In this document: positions 12,093 through 25,008 of the stretch, piece after piece | Numbering within the stretch: position 1 is the first letter of the stretch | Layout: every line of letters begins with the position of its first letter | NCBI GenBank assembly: GCA_022316685.1 | Contig: JAKJHU010000136.1 | Span: 496,001 to 560,000 of the forward strand | Length of the DNA: 64,000 nucleotides | From: Progne subis subis | Taxonomy: Eukaryota; Chordata; Aves; Passeriformes; Hirundinidae | Reading direction: 5' to 3' | The notes under the pieces: generated by a model | Seen by the model: the letters and a program-made list of their open reading frames with translations, nothing else | What the model was told of the DNA's origin: nothing | Database searches by the model: none | Program-made: the position numbers and the translations under genes

Positions 12093-14593
12093 TCATTTAG
12101 TAATTTAATGCTTAGGGTTTTTTTAATCCAGTCCATTGCCAAGTTCATTTTTTTCCTCCATGGTCGAGCACGCTTCATCAAAAGCATGTGGAAATGGAGG
12201 CAGAGTTAATGACACACTTGTATCTCCATTTTGCCATCATCATAAAATCTTGACTCCTACTCCAGATGATTAGTAAATAAGATGAAGTAATTTAGCTGAG
12301 AGAATTGACTAGCTACAGTGCATGAACTGTATTGTGATGTTAATGTAAAATAGAATTAGCAATTTTCTGTTATATTCTGCTCTTGAGTGTGATTTTTTTT
12401 CCCTTTGAAACCTCTATGGAAGTAACTGGAACCTGAGTCTTGAGGTCCTAGCCAACAATATTTTGGCTTGTGAACTGGAGAAAAAAACCTTCCTATGTTT
12501 TAATGTTAAAGGAATCCATATTGCAGGCCATGAAGAACATCTCCGTGTCTGGAGGTCAAAGGCTGGTTATAAGGAGAGACCTTTTACACCCTCTAGTGCA
12601 GAAAAGCACTAGGAATGAATGTCTGGAGAAACCTGTCTGTCTCTATCCCTGAAAGTTTGCAACACCCAGATGGATTAAGTCTTGAGTGGTTAAAGATGTA
12701 ACAATGTTACAGGTCACAGGCATTAGAACTCTTTGGGCTGTTTCTCCTTTTTCAGTTTGTATAAGGCAGTAAAAGCCCTCTCTGTGACTCCAAGCTATCT
12801 TCCCAACACAAGAGTGTCACCATGGATGCTCTCCGTGTGCACGGTGATCAGCAATTCCGGGCTGGAGAAAACAGGCAAGAAATGTCACAAGGGCCAGTAA
12901 ACTGTGCAATTTCTTTGCTGGAAAGTTGCTTATGTGCCATTGGAAGCAATAGGTTAAAGGGAGCTGAGGATACCAGAGAGAATGGACTCATCTGTTCCGG
13001 TCTTGTATGATGTCTCTCCATTATTCCTCTCTGGAAAGTGTGGTTTCACCTTGACACCTAGATAATATTGTCTATTGTGTGTATGCTTAAAATTAAACCA
13101 CTTCACGGTTTTAAAAGCAATTAGAAAAGAGAGAAGTAACAGTTAGTGCATTTTTCATAAGAACTTTGCTAAGAGCTCAGTGAAACAGCAGCAGGGATGT
13201 TGTGGGGAGGACAGAGAATTATTATTATTGCAGTATGTCATGATCTGAACAATTAATGGGGTATATCAGCAGTGGCTGCCAGAACCTGGAGATCTCAATG
13301 GACTAAGAGTGAAGGGGGGGCAAAAGGCATCCTTAGTTAAATATGTCCACATTAATGCTCAGCGTGGTTATTACAGTTTAGACTTTAAACTTTGCTGAAA
13401 TGTTTTGGCAGTGGTTTATTGCTGGTCTTCAGCAACCTACAGGAGAGTTGGCAAAATGGTTACCTGAGAATTTGGTGACTTTTTGTTTAATTTCTTTGCA
13501 TTTGCACACGTAAAATGGCTCAGCAGTTTCTGTTTGCTATTCCAATGTACCTACAACAATTATTAATTAATGGGCTTTTCTCTTTCCACTTCCCTGTCTC
13601 TTCTGTTAGGGAGGTGAGTTATTTAATTGTGCAGCATTTTTGACTCATCTCCTCACAATTCTTAGTTATCAGGAAACATATGTTGGTGTTACACCTAAAT
13701 GATTATATTTTGAAAGTGAAATCTTTGCAGCTGTCAGATGATAGTGTAGCCCACAAAATTCTGATTGATCACCCCCATGTGGGACTTGTTTTTTAAATTG
13801 GTAGGTAGTGCTTTACCAGCAGCACAGCCTCAAAGACTCCAGTTTCATTAAAGCCTGTGGATTAGGTTCTCAATTACCTTTAGCTCCAGTAACAATTAAA
13901 CTAAAGTTGGAAGAAATAACTGGCCTGCTGTAGAGGTCTCTGGAACAAAAGATGAGAAATCACTTATTTTCCAGCAGGCACCAAAACAAATTGCACTTGG
14001 TGTTTCAAGCGGTGAGGGCTAAGCTGGGCTGCAGCACTGCTTAGTGCAAGAGGAGCATGTGAAATACCCCAAAGACCTCTGGATAGAGGGTTTTTGTAAT
14101 CCTTGTTTGGTGCAGAACTGAGGAGAGCTGGGGACAGGAGGTGTTTGTGTGGGAAAAGCTGATATTGCCAGATCTATGGGGAGCCATGTGGGCACTGCCC
14201 CATCTGCCAGGTGTGTCCCTAGATGCCCTGAAATATCTTTGGGGTTTATTTTCTGCTGTAGAGTTGCTATTGAGAACCTCCCAGAGTTAGCACAGCTGTT
14301 GCACAGGATTTACATCTCTGATACAAAGTCTGCTGCTCGTGCAGGTCACTATCCCAGGAGCTTTAAACTCCCAGAATTTCCATTTATATATACCAGTATG
14401 TATTTTAAAGTCTTTTTTCTCTTTTTTCCCCCATACTGTTTGCCATAGGATAGCATCTGAAATTGCCTGGCTTTATGCTGTACTTAAACCAGAGCACATC
14501 TCTAGTAACTGTTTGGTAATAATTATAAAACTTTGACTGCAGAGCTGCTGAGAATATGTGAGGGATGAAGAAATGAATTAAAAAAAAGAGGAA

Positions 14594-14605
14594 GGGGGGG
14601 GGGGG
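14594..14605. repeat. G homopolymer, 12 bases
   Basis: Twelve G residues within a purine-rich AAGAGGAAG context. A run of eleven G lies at 23612-23622. Confidence 0.9.
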
Positions 14606-15506
14606 AAAGGAAGGAAAAATGCACAACGACAGATGAATTAACATACAACTTTACTAAAATATAAATACAGAATGCCATTTACACATCATGCAGCCATGAG
14701 GAATGTTGTACTATTTCACTGAAAACAACTGGTAGTGTTGTGGGCCCTGATTCTGTGATCACATTTCTGAGAGTACTCCTTCCTTTTGAAGCCATTAGGA
14801 TGCAGTGTTTGTCTGCACACAGAAGTTTGCCTGTAGCCAAGTCTCAGGACTGTATTACTGCATCAGTTGTGAGCAGAACTTTCCATTAATCAATAATAAA
14901 GCTTGCTTTGAAAAAATCTCGAGTGGCTTCCCAAATAAGTTAGTCATTTATTGTTAAATGGAGCACTGGTATTTTAACAAAACAATTTCCAAATTATTGA
15001 AATTAAAACTAGGAGTTGTTTTTTTTTTTACTAGGCATGTGATAACTTTCAATAAGGCTAATTGTAATATGTAATTTTGGTTATGTCATTTGGTTTATTT
15101 AATTTTGCAGCTTCTCTCTGATTTCACTGTATGTCCTTACAGAGCTATAGCGTGCATTTGGGCAGGGGAGGGAAGGGATCAGTTGTCTATACAATATTTT
15201 GTAAGAGATGGAAGTAATTTGAATTTGCTTGATCACTTAATACCCAAAGCATTATGGAAGGATTCCTTTTTCATTTCCACTTTTCACCTCAGAGTTCAAA
15301 TGCAGTGGGAGTTTCTTTGCCACCTATAAAGGGGGAACCGAGTCTGTAAGAAAACAATATCCAGGTAAGACTTTTGCTCTTACAGGAATAAGCAAAAAGC
15401 CTTGGCATAGTTAGGTGTAACAATCATGTCCCTCCTTGCTCTGGTGCTGCAGTGAGATGAGAAGGTCTTTGCAGGGCAGTTGATACTGAGCAGAAAACAG
15501 TGATAA

Positions 15507-15880
15507 AGTCATGGAAAGGACCTGAGAGGGACCTGCCATGGGCAGGGACACGTTCCACTAGCCCAGGTTTCTCCAGGTCCCATCCAACCTGGCCTTGGAC
15601 ATTCCCAGGGATCCAGGGGCAGCCACAGCTTCTCTGGGCACCCTGTGCCAGGGCCTCCCCACCCTCACAGGGAGCAATTTCTTCCCAATATCCCATCCAT
15701 CCCAGTTTCCCTCTGGCAGTGGGAAGCCATTGCCCCTGTCCTGTCACTCCATCCCTTGTCCAAAGTCCTTCTCTAGCTCTCCTGAAGCCCCTTTAGGCAC
15801 TGGAAGGGCTCTAAGTTCTCCCCAGAGGGTTCTCTGTTCCAGGCTGGACACCCCCAGCTGTCCCCACCCAGCTCCAGGGC
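15507..15880 (-). mobile_element. CR1 LINE, 5'-truncated copy
   Basis: Contains CTGCCATGGGCAGGGACACG, CCCATCCAACCTGGCC, GGATCCAGGGGCAGCCACAG, CAGGGCCTCCCCACCCTCAC and CAGGCTGGACACCCCCAGC. It belongs with the copies at 10.7, 17.5 and 20.4 kb by the shared GGATCCAGG variant. Confidence 0.9.
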
Positions 15881-16857
15881 AGAGCAAACATAAGTAAGTA
15901 CTGCTGATGTCTCCAGTAGACTTCAGAGAGGGAGGGAGGTAGTGCTCAGTGCCCTGTTCCCATGTGCTCTTGGAGCCAACTATTTTACTGAGTGAGTTTG
16001 ATAGTAGTCTCAGAGGAAAATCCCTGCTGGTGAACAGAAGGCAGGCAGCACTTAACTGATTTTAAATACAGAGTACCATGGTGTAATAAAAAGGAAGAAA
16101 ACCGGAATGTCTGGTAGATTTGCAGCAGTTTTTATTTGAAATAAGCAGACAACAGGTAGTGTAGAAAACCAGGAGCTGCTTCCTTGACTTGAAGGAAGTG
16201 AAACGTTTAGAAGTTGGAAGAAACCCCCAGGGGCTGCTGATCTTTGTGTGCCTGTCCCTTGTGTTAATGACACAGAAAATTCCCTAGAGGAAATGTGCCC
16301 TCTCCTCCCACTGCTCACCAGCAGGATGCTGTAACAAGGGCTCAGACTCCAGATGACTTCATTGGAGCATTCTATATCACATTGACTATAGAATTATGTT
16401 AAAGCACAAATGTTGTGAAACTAATTACAGTGGTCAAAATACAGAAGGAATGAATGAGGCAGATTAGCTGGCACGCACCAGTTGTTTTGTACTACTCTAG
16501 TCATGCAGAACAGCTGTAAATAAAGTTTAAACAGGCACCAAGACCTCAATTATTCTCCTACTTGTTCATGTAGATTAGTATGGTCTTGCTCTATAGCTAA
16601 GTGATTTAAACAACAATTCTGGGAGCGACTGATGAGGTTCATTTACACCAGTGTGAGTCTACAGCATCTATTTTTTGATTAAATTTTTATGTATCAAGCT
16701 ATTCATCACTCCTTTTAAATGCTGCTGTTGGTGGATCTCAGGGATAATCTTTATCCATTTAGTGAAATGGGAAAAAAATCCAAGGAATTTTTTTAGGTTT
16801 TATTCTTGGAGCAAATAAAAATAGTGTATCAGCTTACAGCAAATCTTCCAAGAGGCT

Positions 16858-16893
<36 letters not shown>

Positions 16894-17456
16894 AAGAAGA
16901 TAATGGTAAGAGAGATTGTCTGTTACCAAGTAAGCAGTGTGATAGAGAAGCTGTCTTCAAATACCAATGTGAATTTGGATTCATTTTAGAACCAGTAATA
17001 GAAAGTTTTCCTTAAATTGCTCCAGAAGAGCTGTCACTAACCTGATGGGTTTCAGGTTGGAATTACCAGCAATCATGTATTTAAAACCATCTTTGTTCTT
17101 GAACTTCATTTGGTATCTCGTTGGTGCGAGGGGATTGCAGTAGGACACCAATTCAATATTATTTGGCTCCTTTTCAGGCTGAGTAGCATCTCACTTCACA
17201 GGGGTTATTGATTTTCATGGGGCTGTTCCTCAAGAAAATTTGTAGGTAGCTCAGTAAGGATGTGGTGTGGCCTGATGTGGTTTGGGAATTTGGACTAGCA
17301 AGTGGCAAAGGACATTCAAGGGAACGGCTGAAAGATCTTGAGCTTAGGGCTCTCTGATTTTCAATGCTGCAAATTCTTTTCTAAGACATGAAGTGCTATT
17401 GCAAGAAATCTTGCTTTGGTAATGAGGAGATACATTCACTGCAGGGACTGTAGTGT
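15881..17456. other. Intronic DNA with a poly-A tract
   Basis: Only the A29 tract at 16862 stands out. Confidence 0.5.
16862..16890. repeat. Poly-A tract, 29 bases
   Basis: Twenty-nine consecutive A residues. I see no retroposed sequence upstream that would explain it as a tail. Confidence 0.95.
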
Positions 17457-17712
17457 TAGAATAAGGGACAACAGCTTCCAGTTGGCAGAAGGCAGGGTTA
17501 GATGGGATATTGGGAAGGAATTCCTGGCTGTGAGGGTCCTGGCACAGGGTGCCCAGAGAAGCTGTGGCTGCCCCTGGATCCCTGGAATGTCCAAGGCCAG
17601 GCTGGATGGGGCTTGAAACAACCTGGGACAGTGGAAGGTGTCTCTGCCTATGACAAGGGGTGGAATGGGGTGGGCTTTAAGGTCCCTCCCAACCCAAACC
17701 ATTCTGGGTCTG
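17457..17712 (+). mobile_element. CR1 LINE, 5'-truncated copy
   Basis: Sense orientation: GGCACAGGGTGCCCAGAGAA, GCTGTGGCTGCCCCTGGATC, GGCTGGATGGGGCTTG and GGTCCCTCCCAACCCAAACC, ending ATTCTGGGTCTGG in place of the usual ATTCTATGATTCT. Confidence 0.9.
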
Positions 17713-20375
17713 GAAAACACCTGTAGGTTCCAGGTTCATTATTCCTAGCAGAATGTGTTTGAGACAAACAGGACATTTCACTCTGCAGAAGGCTCATTTT
17801 GCAGTCTAGGACAGGACACATGGTTTGAGCAGGAGGGTAAACAACTGAGCACAGGATGGTGAATTTGGAGACAGAGAACTGGACATGGCCTCACGTAAAC
17901 TGCACAGCTTCCCTCATTTCATCAGCCATGCTGTGACTAGCACACGAGTTCCTGCATATTCCCAAAGACAGACAAGACTCTTTAGTGAGTGACATTGATC
18001 ATCTTGCCTCTTGTGGGCTGGTGAAGTGAGAGCCACTGATTTGGGGCTGTTCTTGGGCTCCCCTCTATTATCTGATGTACAGATCTTGATGTACATCTCC
18101 AGATGGCACCTGGGACATCATCTGAGGACCAATCCAGGTTTTTGGCTTCAGTGCGAGTCCTTAGTCCCTTATCTCAGTTCCTTGACTACTCATTTCACAT
18201 TATAATTTGGGGTTTTTACGTGCAGCAGATTCTTCTGTGGTTTCACCTGCTTGCACCGTGTGTTTTATTTCTCTTCATGATTCACATCTTTTCAGAATTA
18301 TTCCTCTCCCTAATTTATAATGTACAGAGTATCTTTTAGTGACTCACTAATCTTTTTTAATTTCAGGGTGTCTCGCAGTTCTCTCTGCCTCACCTTGCCC
18401 AGTGCTTTTAATGATGCTGTATTTAAAGCTGTTAACTCTGGTTTCTCCTCCTCTCCTCCTGCTGTGTAAGCCCTTCTCCCCCAGACTCCTGACTGGCACT
18501 GTTGTTCCAGCACTGCTGTTTTCCTTGCACAGGTGAGTTTGTATTCCTAACAGGCAGACTCCCTAATCCCTTAATTTCAATTTTTGTTATTCTTCCTTCA
18601 CAGTCAAGTACTTCATTTATGTTTTATGTGTTTCCATCAGCCTGCCAAACCCAGCTGAGTGCCAGGGTCTCCCTCTGCATCTATTTTCTTTTACAGCTCA
18701 CTGGAGGAGATTTCTTTCTCCTATCTCTTCCCAGGAACAGCTACTGCTGCTAGTTTTCTTTAAGGCTTAGCCACTCACTGCACAGATCCATCTCCTCATC
18801 CTGTCCAGCAACTTTCTTTTCTCACTGGGACTTACTCGTTGTTTTTTTGGTTTTTTTTTTAATGTTAATATGGTCTAAAAATACATTGTGTTCCTTAAAT
18901 TTACTCCAATGTGCACCATGGTTCTGGTTTCCTTCAGTTTTTAACAAGAGAAAACAGCCTTAGCAAACCCAAAATACGAGTTTTTGATCAGAGATTGCAG
19001 CCTTTGCCACGTGCTTTCTCGTAGGTGATGCTGATGCGTCCTTCACCCTTCTCTCACAGTTTGTATTCCCTGGTTATTGCACAGTCCCCTGTCTCTGCAG
19101 TTACTGTGCCAGCTCCTTGCATCATCATTTTTGGGGATATTTTCCATGCTCCCTCCTGTAGTTTGTAGGAATGCTGTTTCTTTTGCCTCTCTTCTCTCTG
19201 TGAATCAGATCACTGGGTGCCCTCCTCTCCTCAGGCACGGTCAGGTGCTATTTTTATGCAGATGAGTTGCAAAGCTGCTTGTCAGCCCGGGGTTTGTTTG
19301 TCTCTCTTCAGGCGTGTATTTCATCTCACATCTCCAGCACTTCTGGCCTGACAGCTTGTGATAACAAAGGCAAAGCAGAGCTCTGTATCTCCCCTGGAAA
19401 ACTCTCTCACGTCCCTCACTTCTTATCCCACCTCCAGCATATTACCACCCACAGTCAGTGATGTTTGTTATCTAGACACGTTCAGTTATGAATTCCTCTG
19501 CTCCAACTGTAGTGTCACCATTATCTCTGCCATCATCTACAATGCTTGTCCCCGGTGTCATTTTTTCCCTGCCTTCCATTTAGATTCTTTCCAACTCTCT
19601 ACCTTCAGCTGTGCACAGAAAGGTATTGTGCATTTTCCAAGTTACACTTGGATTAATTAATTGCCTTTTTTGCTGTCACCAGTAAGGGGCTGCTCCACTC
19701 CTGATGGGATCATCTTTATCTGACTCCGTTCAGCTCACTGGAGTAGAAGTTTTGTTTGCTTCAAGTTATCAGTGAGTGGTTTCATGCTATTTTCATCCGT
19801 AAAGCTGTTGAGACCCCTCTTACGTAGCTGGGAGTCTACCTTAATTTCCTCTAGTTCTCTAGAAAGTTTTCCCAACTGTTCTGTTCCCAGTATTTTTTTC
19901 TTTATGCTTTCATGCTTTCTCAAACACCCCTACTCCCTCCCTTCAAATTTAATTTCTTAATCTTGTGGCTGTGAGACTTTCTCAGATATCCTTGCATAAA
20001 TATCTCCTTAGTTTCCATCTGTGCAGCATTTGTCTAATCTTTTTAATAAGATAAGGCCAAGAACTTAGTTTTTACTGTCTTCTTTTATTAGGATTTTTAA
20101 TGCTATTAAAGTACTGTAGATATTTAAACCATTATCAGTAGTACCTCATAGGTTTTCTTTTCTCATTTCAAATACACTTTAATGGGTTTTAGGCGTAATT
20201 GTTAAAATGAAGATGATAATATACTAGAAATAAAATACACCTGCTGCAATTAAATTGCAGAGAGATCTGTGATTGGGAAGCAACTGCAAACCCTGCTTGT
20301 GCAGACTGTGCCCATGGCTTTGGGAAGCTGGCAAGGTCTCTTCAGAACAAGAGAGCCAGTGCTGGATAAGCTGTA
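17713..20375. other. Intronic DNA, pyrimidine-rich on the + strand
   Basis: From about 18360 to 19960 the + strand is rich in CTCC, TCCCT and CTTC motifs. Several short open frames result from the skew, and none looks like a protein family. Confidence 0.5.
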
Positions 20376-20550
20376 TAGGTCATCAGGCAAGGACCATGGC
20401 CTTAAAGCCCATCCAGTCCCATCCTCTGGACAAGGGCACCTGCCACTATCCTCAGTTGCTCCAAGCCCCATCCTTGGACACTTCCAGGGATCCAGGGGCA
20501 GCCACAGCTTCTCTGGGCAACCTGAGCCAGGGGCTCCCCACCCTTCCTAA
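20376..20550 (-). mobile_element. CR1 LINE 3' end fragment
   Basis: Reads GGCCTTAAAGCCCATCCAGT, TTGCTCCAAGCCCCATCC, CCAGGGATCCAGGGGCAGCC and CTTCTCTGGGCAACCTGAGC on the + strand, reverse complement of CR1. Confidence 0.85.
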
Positions 20551-22922
20551 TACAAGCACAATTTTGTTGTAATAGAGTAATTACTTTTATCTGTGTCCAT
20601 ATAGTTCTCCCATAAGGGCCCTTCCTTGTGAGGGATTCAGCAGAAGATCTGTCTCAAATCTAAATGTCTCCTTAGACATTGTGGTTTGGGAGTGTGGAAT
20701 AAATGGATGACAGGAATAGTACTGAGTCACCAAGATCACCTCATACTGACTCCAAAACTGCAGCCAAAACAGCTTAATTATTAATTGTGATGCATAATAT
20801 CTTCATATTTCCTCAATACTTCCGGGCTTCAAGTAGCAGCTCTGAGCTGGCCATTACTCCTCAGAATAATGTTTTTGAGATGGTGATAACGGTCTGTGTG
20901 GCAGCATCAGCTCAACACTTTATGGTGGTAAAGAAATGTAAATCAAACATAAAGAATTCTTAATAAAGGAATAGAGGCTAAAGCAGTGACATCACTGGAT
21001 GCTCTTTGCCAGCAGCTGGAATTAATTTGGATTAATCCAGAATTAATTTCTGGTCCTCGCACCTCAAGGGCAATCCATTGGCTTGATAAGCTGTCCAGAA
21101 AGGAGCAAGAGAGCTGATCAAATGCTGCTTTTATATGGAACAACCATGTAAGCCAGGGGTTTTCAGCCTGGAATACAGGTGGCTATAGAATTCATTAGGA
21201 GAAGTGAAAAAGGGTTTGGGGGTTTTTTCAGTGGTGTTTTTGTTTTGATTACATTTTTTTTGTTGTGGTTGGCTGGTTTGGTTCTGTTGGTGATTTTTTG
21301 GGCGGGAGTGATTGGCTTGATTCTTTTTCACTATCTCTTCTAACAGAAGAACTAGAAGGGATGAAATTAAAAAAAGGCATGCTGAAAGCAAACATAAGAC
21401 TGGTCGTTCTTGTATTGTGGCTGTTTGCAGAGGCTCAGCAGGAGACCACACAAAGCTCGTGGAACAGAGGTTTCTGGAGTCCCCAGGACATGCATCCAGC
21501 TCAGGAGGTCTCTGAGCTGCCAGCTGGGGGGTCCCAGTTCCATTCTCCCCTGGACACCCACTCCTGGCAGCAGGCACAGTGGAGAGAGGTTAGGTGGCTC
21601 TTGGAGCAGAGCAGTGGCACTGGTTTGCCAGTACGTTCAGGCCTTATGGGAGGCAGTATTTTATTAAGACCAAACTGAATAAATACCCTTGGTTATGATC
21701 AGTAATGAGTTTTAATTTTTAAAAATGACTTTTTTATTCTTTGGACACTGCACATTTTCATTTGTACACCATAGGTGCTGTGGTGAAGAGGGGGAAGATG
21801 TCTTTTATTTTCCTCTGTGAGAGTAGAGTGGTGGGGTTGTTTTTCACTCTAACAGCCTTTCTTTAAAGCGGTAACACTTAGCTTGTTATATTTTTCATCA
21901 GGCTGTATGGCTGCTTCACATTCCTTCTAAATAACAAAGTCTTAATAATCAAATTAATGTTGATCATCCTACTTTCTTTGTCCAACATAAACTGCCTTAG
22001 TAGGTAATCTGAGGCTTTTTTAAGGAAGAACTTGAAGGTTGAAGGCTCACCGTTTTTGCTTAATTATCTCCACAACCCACCAGCTGAAAGCTCTGTGTAT
22101 TCCCTGTGTTGCAACAGACATCAGGGTTTTCCAGCAGAATATTTAATTCAGGCGGTGCCTCCCCTATTTATAAGGAGAAAGGAGAGCTCAGGAATTTGCA
22201 GTGTTGCATTATAGTTACATTTTTTAAAAAGCAAACAAGCCCCAAACAGATGGGCATTGTAGTATAGAAGTCTACACTCATTTTTCACAGATCAAATGAG
22301 AATAAGTAAATTTACATTAACTTTAATGCCTGAACTAGCAGCACAGCTACTTTAATAAATTCAGTAGAAGAGAGACAAAGCAGATATTCATATCTAAGCA
22401 CCAGGGTAAGAACATTTCCAGGTGGAAAGTGAAAATTAATGGAGCTATGACAATTCACAACAGCTCTTATATTTGTGTTTATAGTTTGTTTTCCTGCACC
22501 ACTCAGTTAAAGGAATTAAGGTTGTATTTTGTCTCTCATCTTTAGCTGGCTAGGACTTGTGCTTAGCTTTTGTGAACATGATTTCAAAGCATCTATTATT
22601 ATTAGCCTGAAAACAGCTTTTTGTTTTCATTTCTGGGATTGTCATATTTTAGTCATAGTTCTCCTCCTCTTGTATGTGGAAGTAATATGGTCTGTTTCTT
22701 TGGAAGAAAAATAAAAATAAATGTTGTAACTCCTGAATGAACGGAGGCCATGAAAATGTGTCTGGTGATGAACAAGTATGGAGATCCTCATAATTCCAGA
22801 GGTGGGCTGGGAATTTAATCTGGCCTTGGCTGGTCTGTGCTATCCCAGTGTAAGATGTAGTATCCCTGAGAGCTGTAATACATCCCAAAGACTTGGGTTG
22901 ATTGAACTGAGAGACAAAACTG

Positions 22923-22948
22923 GAGAATCAATCTTGAGATTGATTCTC
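22923..22948. repeat. Perfect 12-bp inverted repeat
   Basis: GAGAATCAATCT, two bases (TG), then AGATTGATTCTC. Confidence 0.95.
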
Positions 22949-23567
22949 TATCTGTAGATATCTAGAGAACAATCCACTGAGAATATGGAAAATTGTTATT
23001 TTTGTAATTTTTCACATTAAAAACTCTTAGCTTTAGCAATTCTGGGGAAACTGTTGCTATTGGAAGTCTATTGGCTGGAGGTGGTAAATCAACTAACCTT
23101 TTTTCCTGGTAGCTAATCCTAAAACTGTGACTTTATACAGGTTTTCACTTTTAAGCTTGCACTCTACAGTGACCCTGTAGTGAGGTTCTTTTTCTCGGCA
23201 ATTGAAATGCCTTTTTTTTAGTTATTTAGCTACCAGCAGAAAACAACCTGTAGCATTAAATCTGAGCTTGCCTGTAAAAGTCAATGAAGCAGCTGTTTGT
23301 TTTATACAAATGAACAAAGAAGCTGGTCTATGATCAGAAAGTTCCCTTGTCCATTTTCTTTTATCGGGTTTGTACTTGTTTTGTTATGATCAGAACAGTG
23401 CAAAATGAGACTACATGAGGAGAAGAACCTGTTCTCCTGATTATTCTACTAGTTTAAAAACCAGAGCATTTGGTTAAGAACTTGACTAATTTAAAAATGG
23501 CATATGAATGGACACAATCAATGAGTGATAAGCTATAAAGAGTTAACTAGGTTTTTTTACCAGTCCA

Positions 23568-23588
23568 GAGGTCCTTTCAAAGGACCTC
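23568..23588. repeat. Perfect 10-bp inverted repeat
   Basis: GAGGTCCTTT, one base (C), then AAAGGACCTC. Confidence 0.95.
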
Positions 23589-24281
23589 ACAAAGATGAAG
23601 TTGGAAAAGACGGGGGGGGGGGATGTAGAAGCTTGAATACGTTATATTAGCTACCTCCTCTTTGCTTCCCTTTTCCACAGAGGCCAATAAGGCTGTCAGA
23701 TTGATGTAAATCTGGTTGCTAGTTAAATTACAGCATGTAGACTTACATTAGTACATAGTGCTGAAAATGAAAGATAGCCCATTGCAGAGCAGGTGAAATT
23801 TGTTTTATTTTTACAGCTGCTTTTCTTCCAAACTTTGCCACAAGTTTTCCTCACTTTTTGGAGTAAAAGTAGTATGTGCTGCATGAAAAATGGGAGGTTT
23901 TTTAAAAAAGACACAGAGAGGGACATTTTTACCTTTCCCATTACAGTATCTAAGAATATAGAAATTGCTTCTGGGAAAAATGTGTTGCTGTAAAGATCAG
24001 GCTTAGTCTCTTGGGTTTTGTTTTTAAGGAATGTAAAAGAATCCTGAAAAAATGAGAACAAATCCCCTTTTGCTTTAGAAGAACAAATTACCTCCTATTC
24101 TTACATTTACTTGTGTGAGTAAAGGCCAAAGCAATAATTAATAATATATCCTTTTTCAATCAAAATTCAGTAATTTTATTTTAAGATTTACTTAAATATT
24201 TTTTATTCTGTTAACTTTCTTCATAGTTACTAGATGAGCTGTAAGCTGACTTACATTGGATATTAGGGAAAAGAATTTTCA

Positions 24282-24462
24282 TGGAAAGGTTTGTAAAGTG
24301 TTGGAAGGGTCTGCCAGGGCGGAGTCACCATACTTGGAAGTGGTCAAAAGCACAGGGATGTGGCAGCTGGGGACATGGTTTAGTGATGACCGTGGTGGTT
24401 GCTTGGTGGTTAAGCTTGATGATATTAAAAGGCTTTTCAAACCTTAATGATTCTGTGATTCT
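24282..24462 (+). mobile_element. CR1 LINE 3' end, a different subfamily
   Basis: Reads GTCTGCCAGGGCGGAGTCAC, then AGGGATGTGGCAGCTGGGGA and CATGGTTTAGTGATGACCGT, then CTTGATGATATTAAAAGG and TTAATGATTCTGTGATTCT. The GACATGGTTTAGTG block marks another avian CR1 subfamily than the copies with CCCTGCCCATGGC. Confidence 0.85.
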
Positions 24463-24886
24463 AACTAAAACACTCTTACTGTTTCCTTAAAAACAATTCC
24501 AACTGAAAACTGACGTTTCAGTGTGAATGAATAATTTCAGAACTCCCACTTGGGTGAAAACCAGGGTTTTTTAGGTGAATATCTGGAATGTTTACTTGTG
24601 CGATACGTGGATTATGGATATAGTGTGTAACAGAACTTATCACGCCAAACCTGGCATTTGGGTTTGTTTTTTTTTTAAAGACCTTTTAGAGCCTGCTTTG
24701 AACATTTTGTGTTCTTCACAAATATAAAAGAATTAGATTTATGTCACTTGTTAGTGTTTATGCCTTAGGGTGCAGTTCTATAACTTTGCTTTCCCTTTCC
24801 TAAAAGTGTAATTTTCAGACTTTTCTTGTGACTCCTTAGAACTGGACCATGGGTTCTCTGGGCTTTCCTGACCACAGGAGAAGGGG

Positions 24887-24928
24887 AAAAAAAAAAGAAA
24901 AAAAGAAAAAAAAAAGTAAAAAAAAAAA
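24887..24928. repeat. A-rich low-complexity stretch
   Basis: A runs broken by single G or T residues (AAAAAAGAAAAAAAGAAAA). Confidence 0.9.
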
Positions 24929-25008
24929 GTGTAAACCACATAGCACATGGGTTCCGTGCTCTGCTCAGTCTGTAGGGGTAAAATTGAATGTAACTTGTCA
25001 GATTTAAA

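Larger units (their letters stand above)
11141..15506. other. Intronic DNA with homopolymer runs
   Basis: Contains T40 at 12052 and G12 at 14594. No transposon or exon seen. Confidence 0.5.
20551..24281. other. Intronic DNA with two palindromes
   Basis: Holds a T/G-rich stretch (21212-21302), two perfect inverted repeats (22923, 23568) and G11 at 23612. Frames of 137-148 codons near 21131-21678 overlap on opposite strands and are unrecognisable. Confidence 0.5.

Noticed and set aside
21131..21678. Overlapping frames of 148 and 137 codons on opposite strands
   Set aside because: No family features, biased composition and mutual overlap; no splice context.
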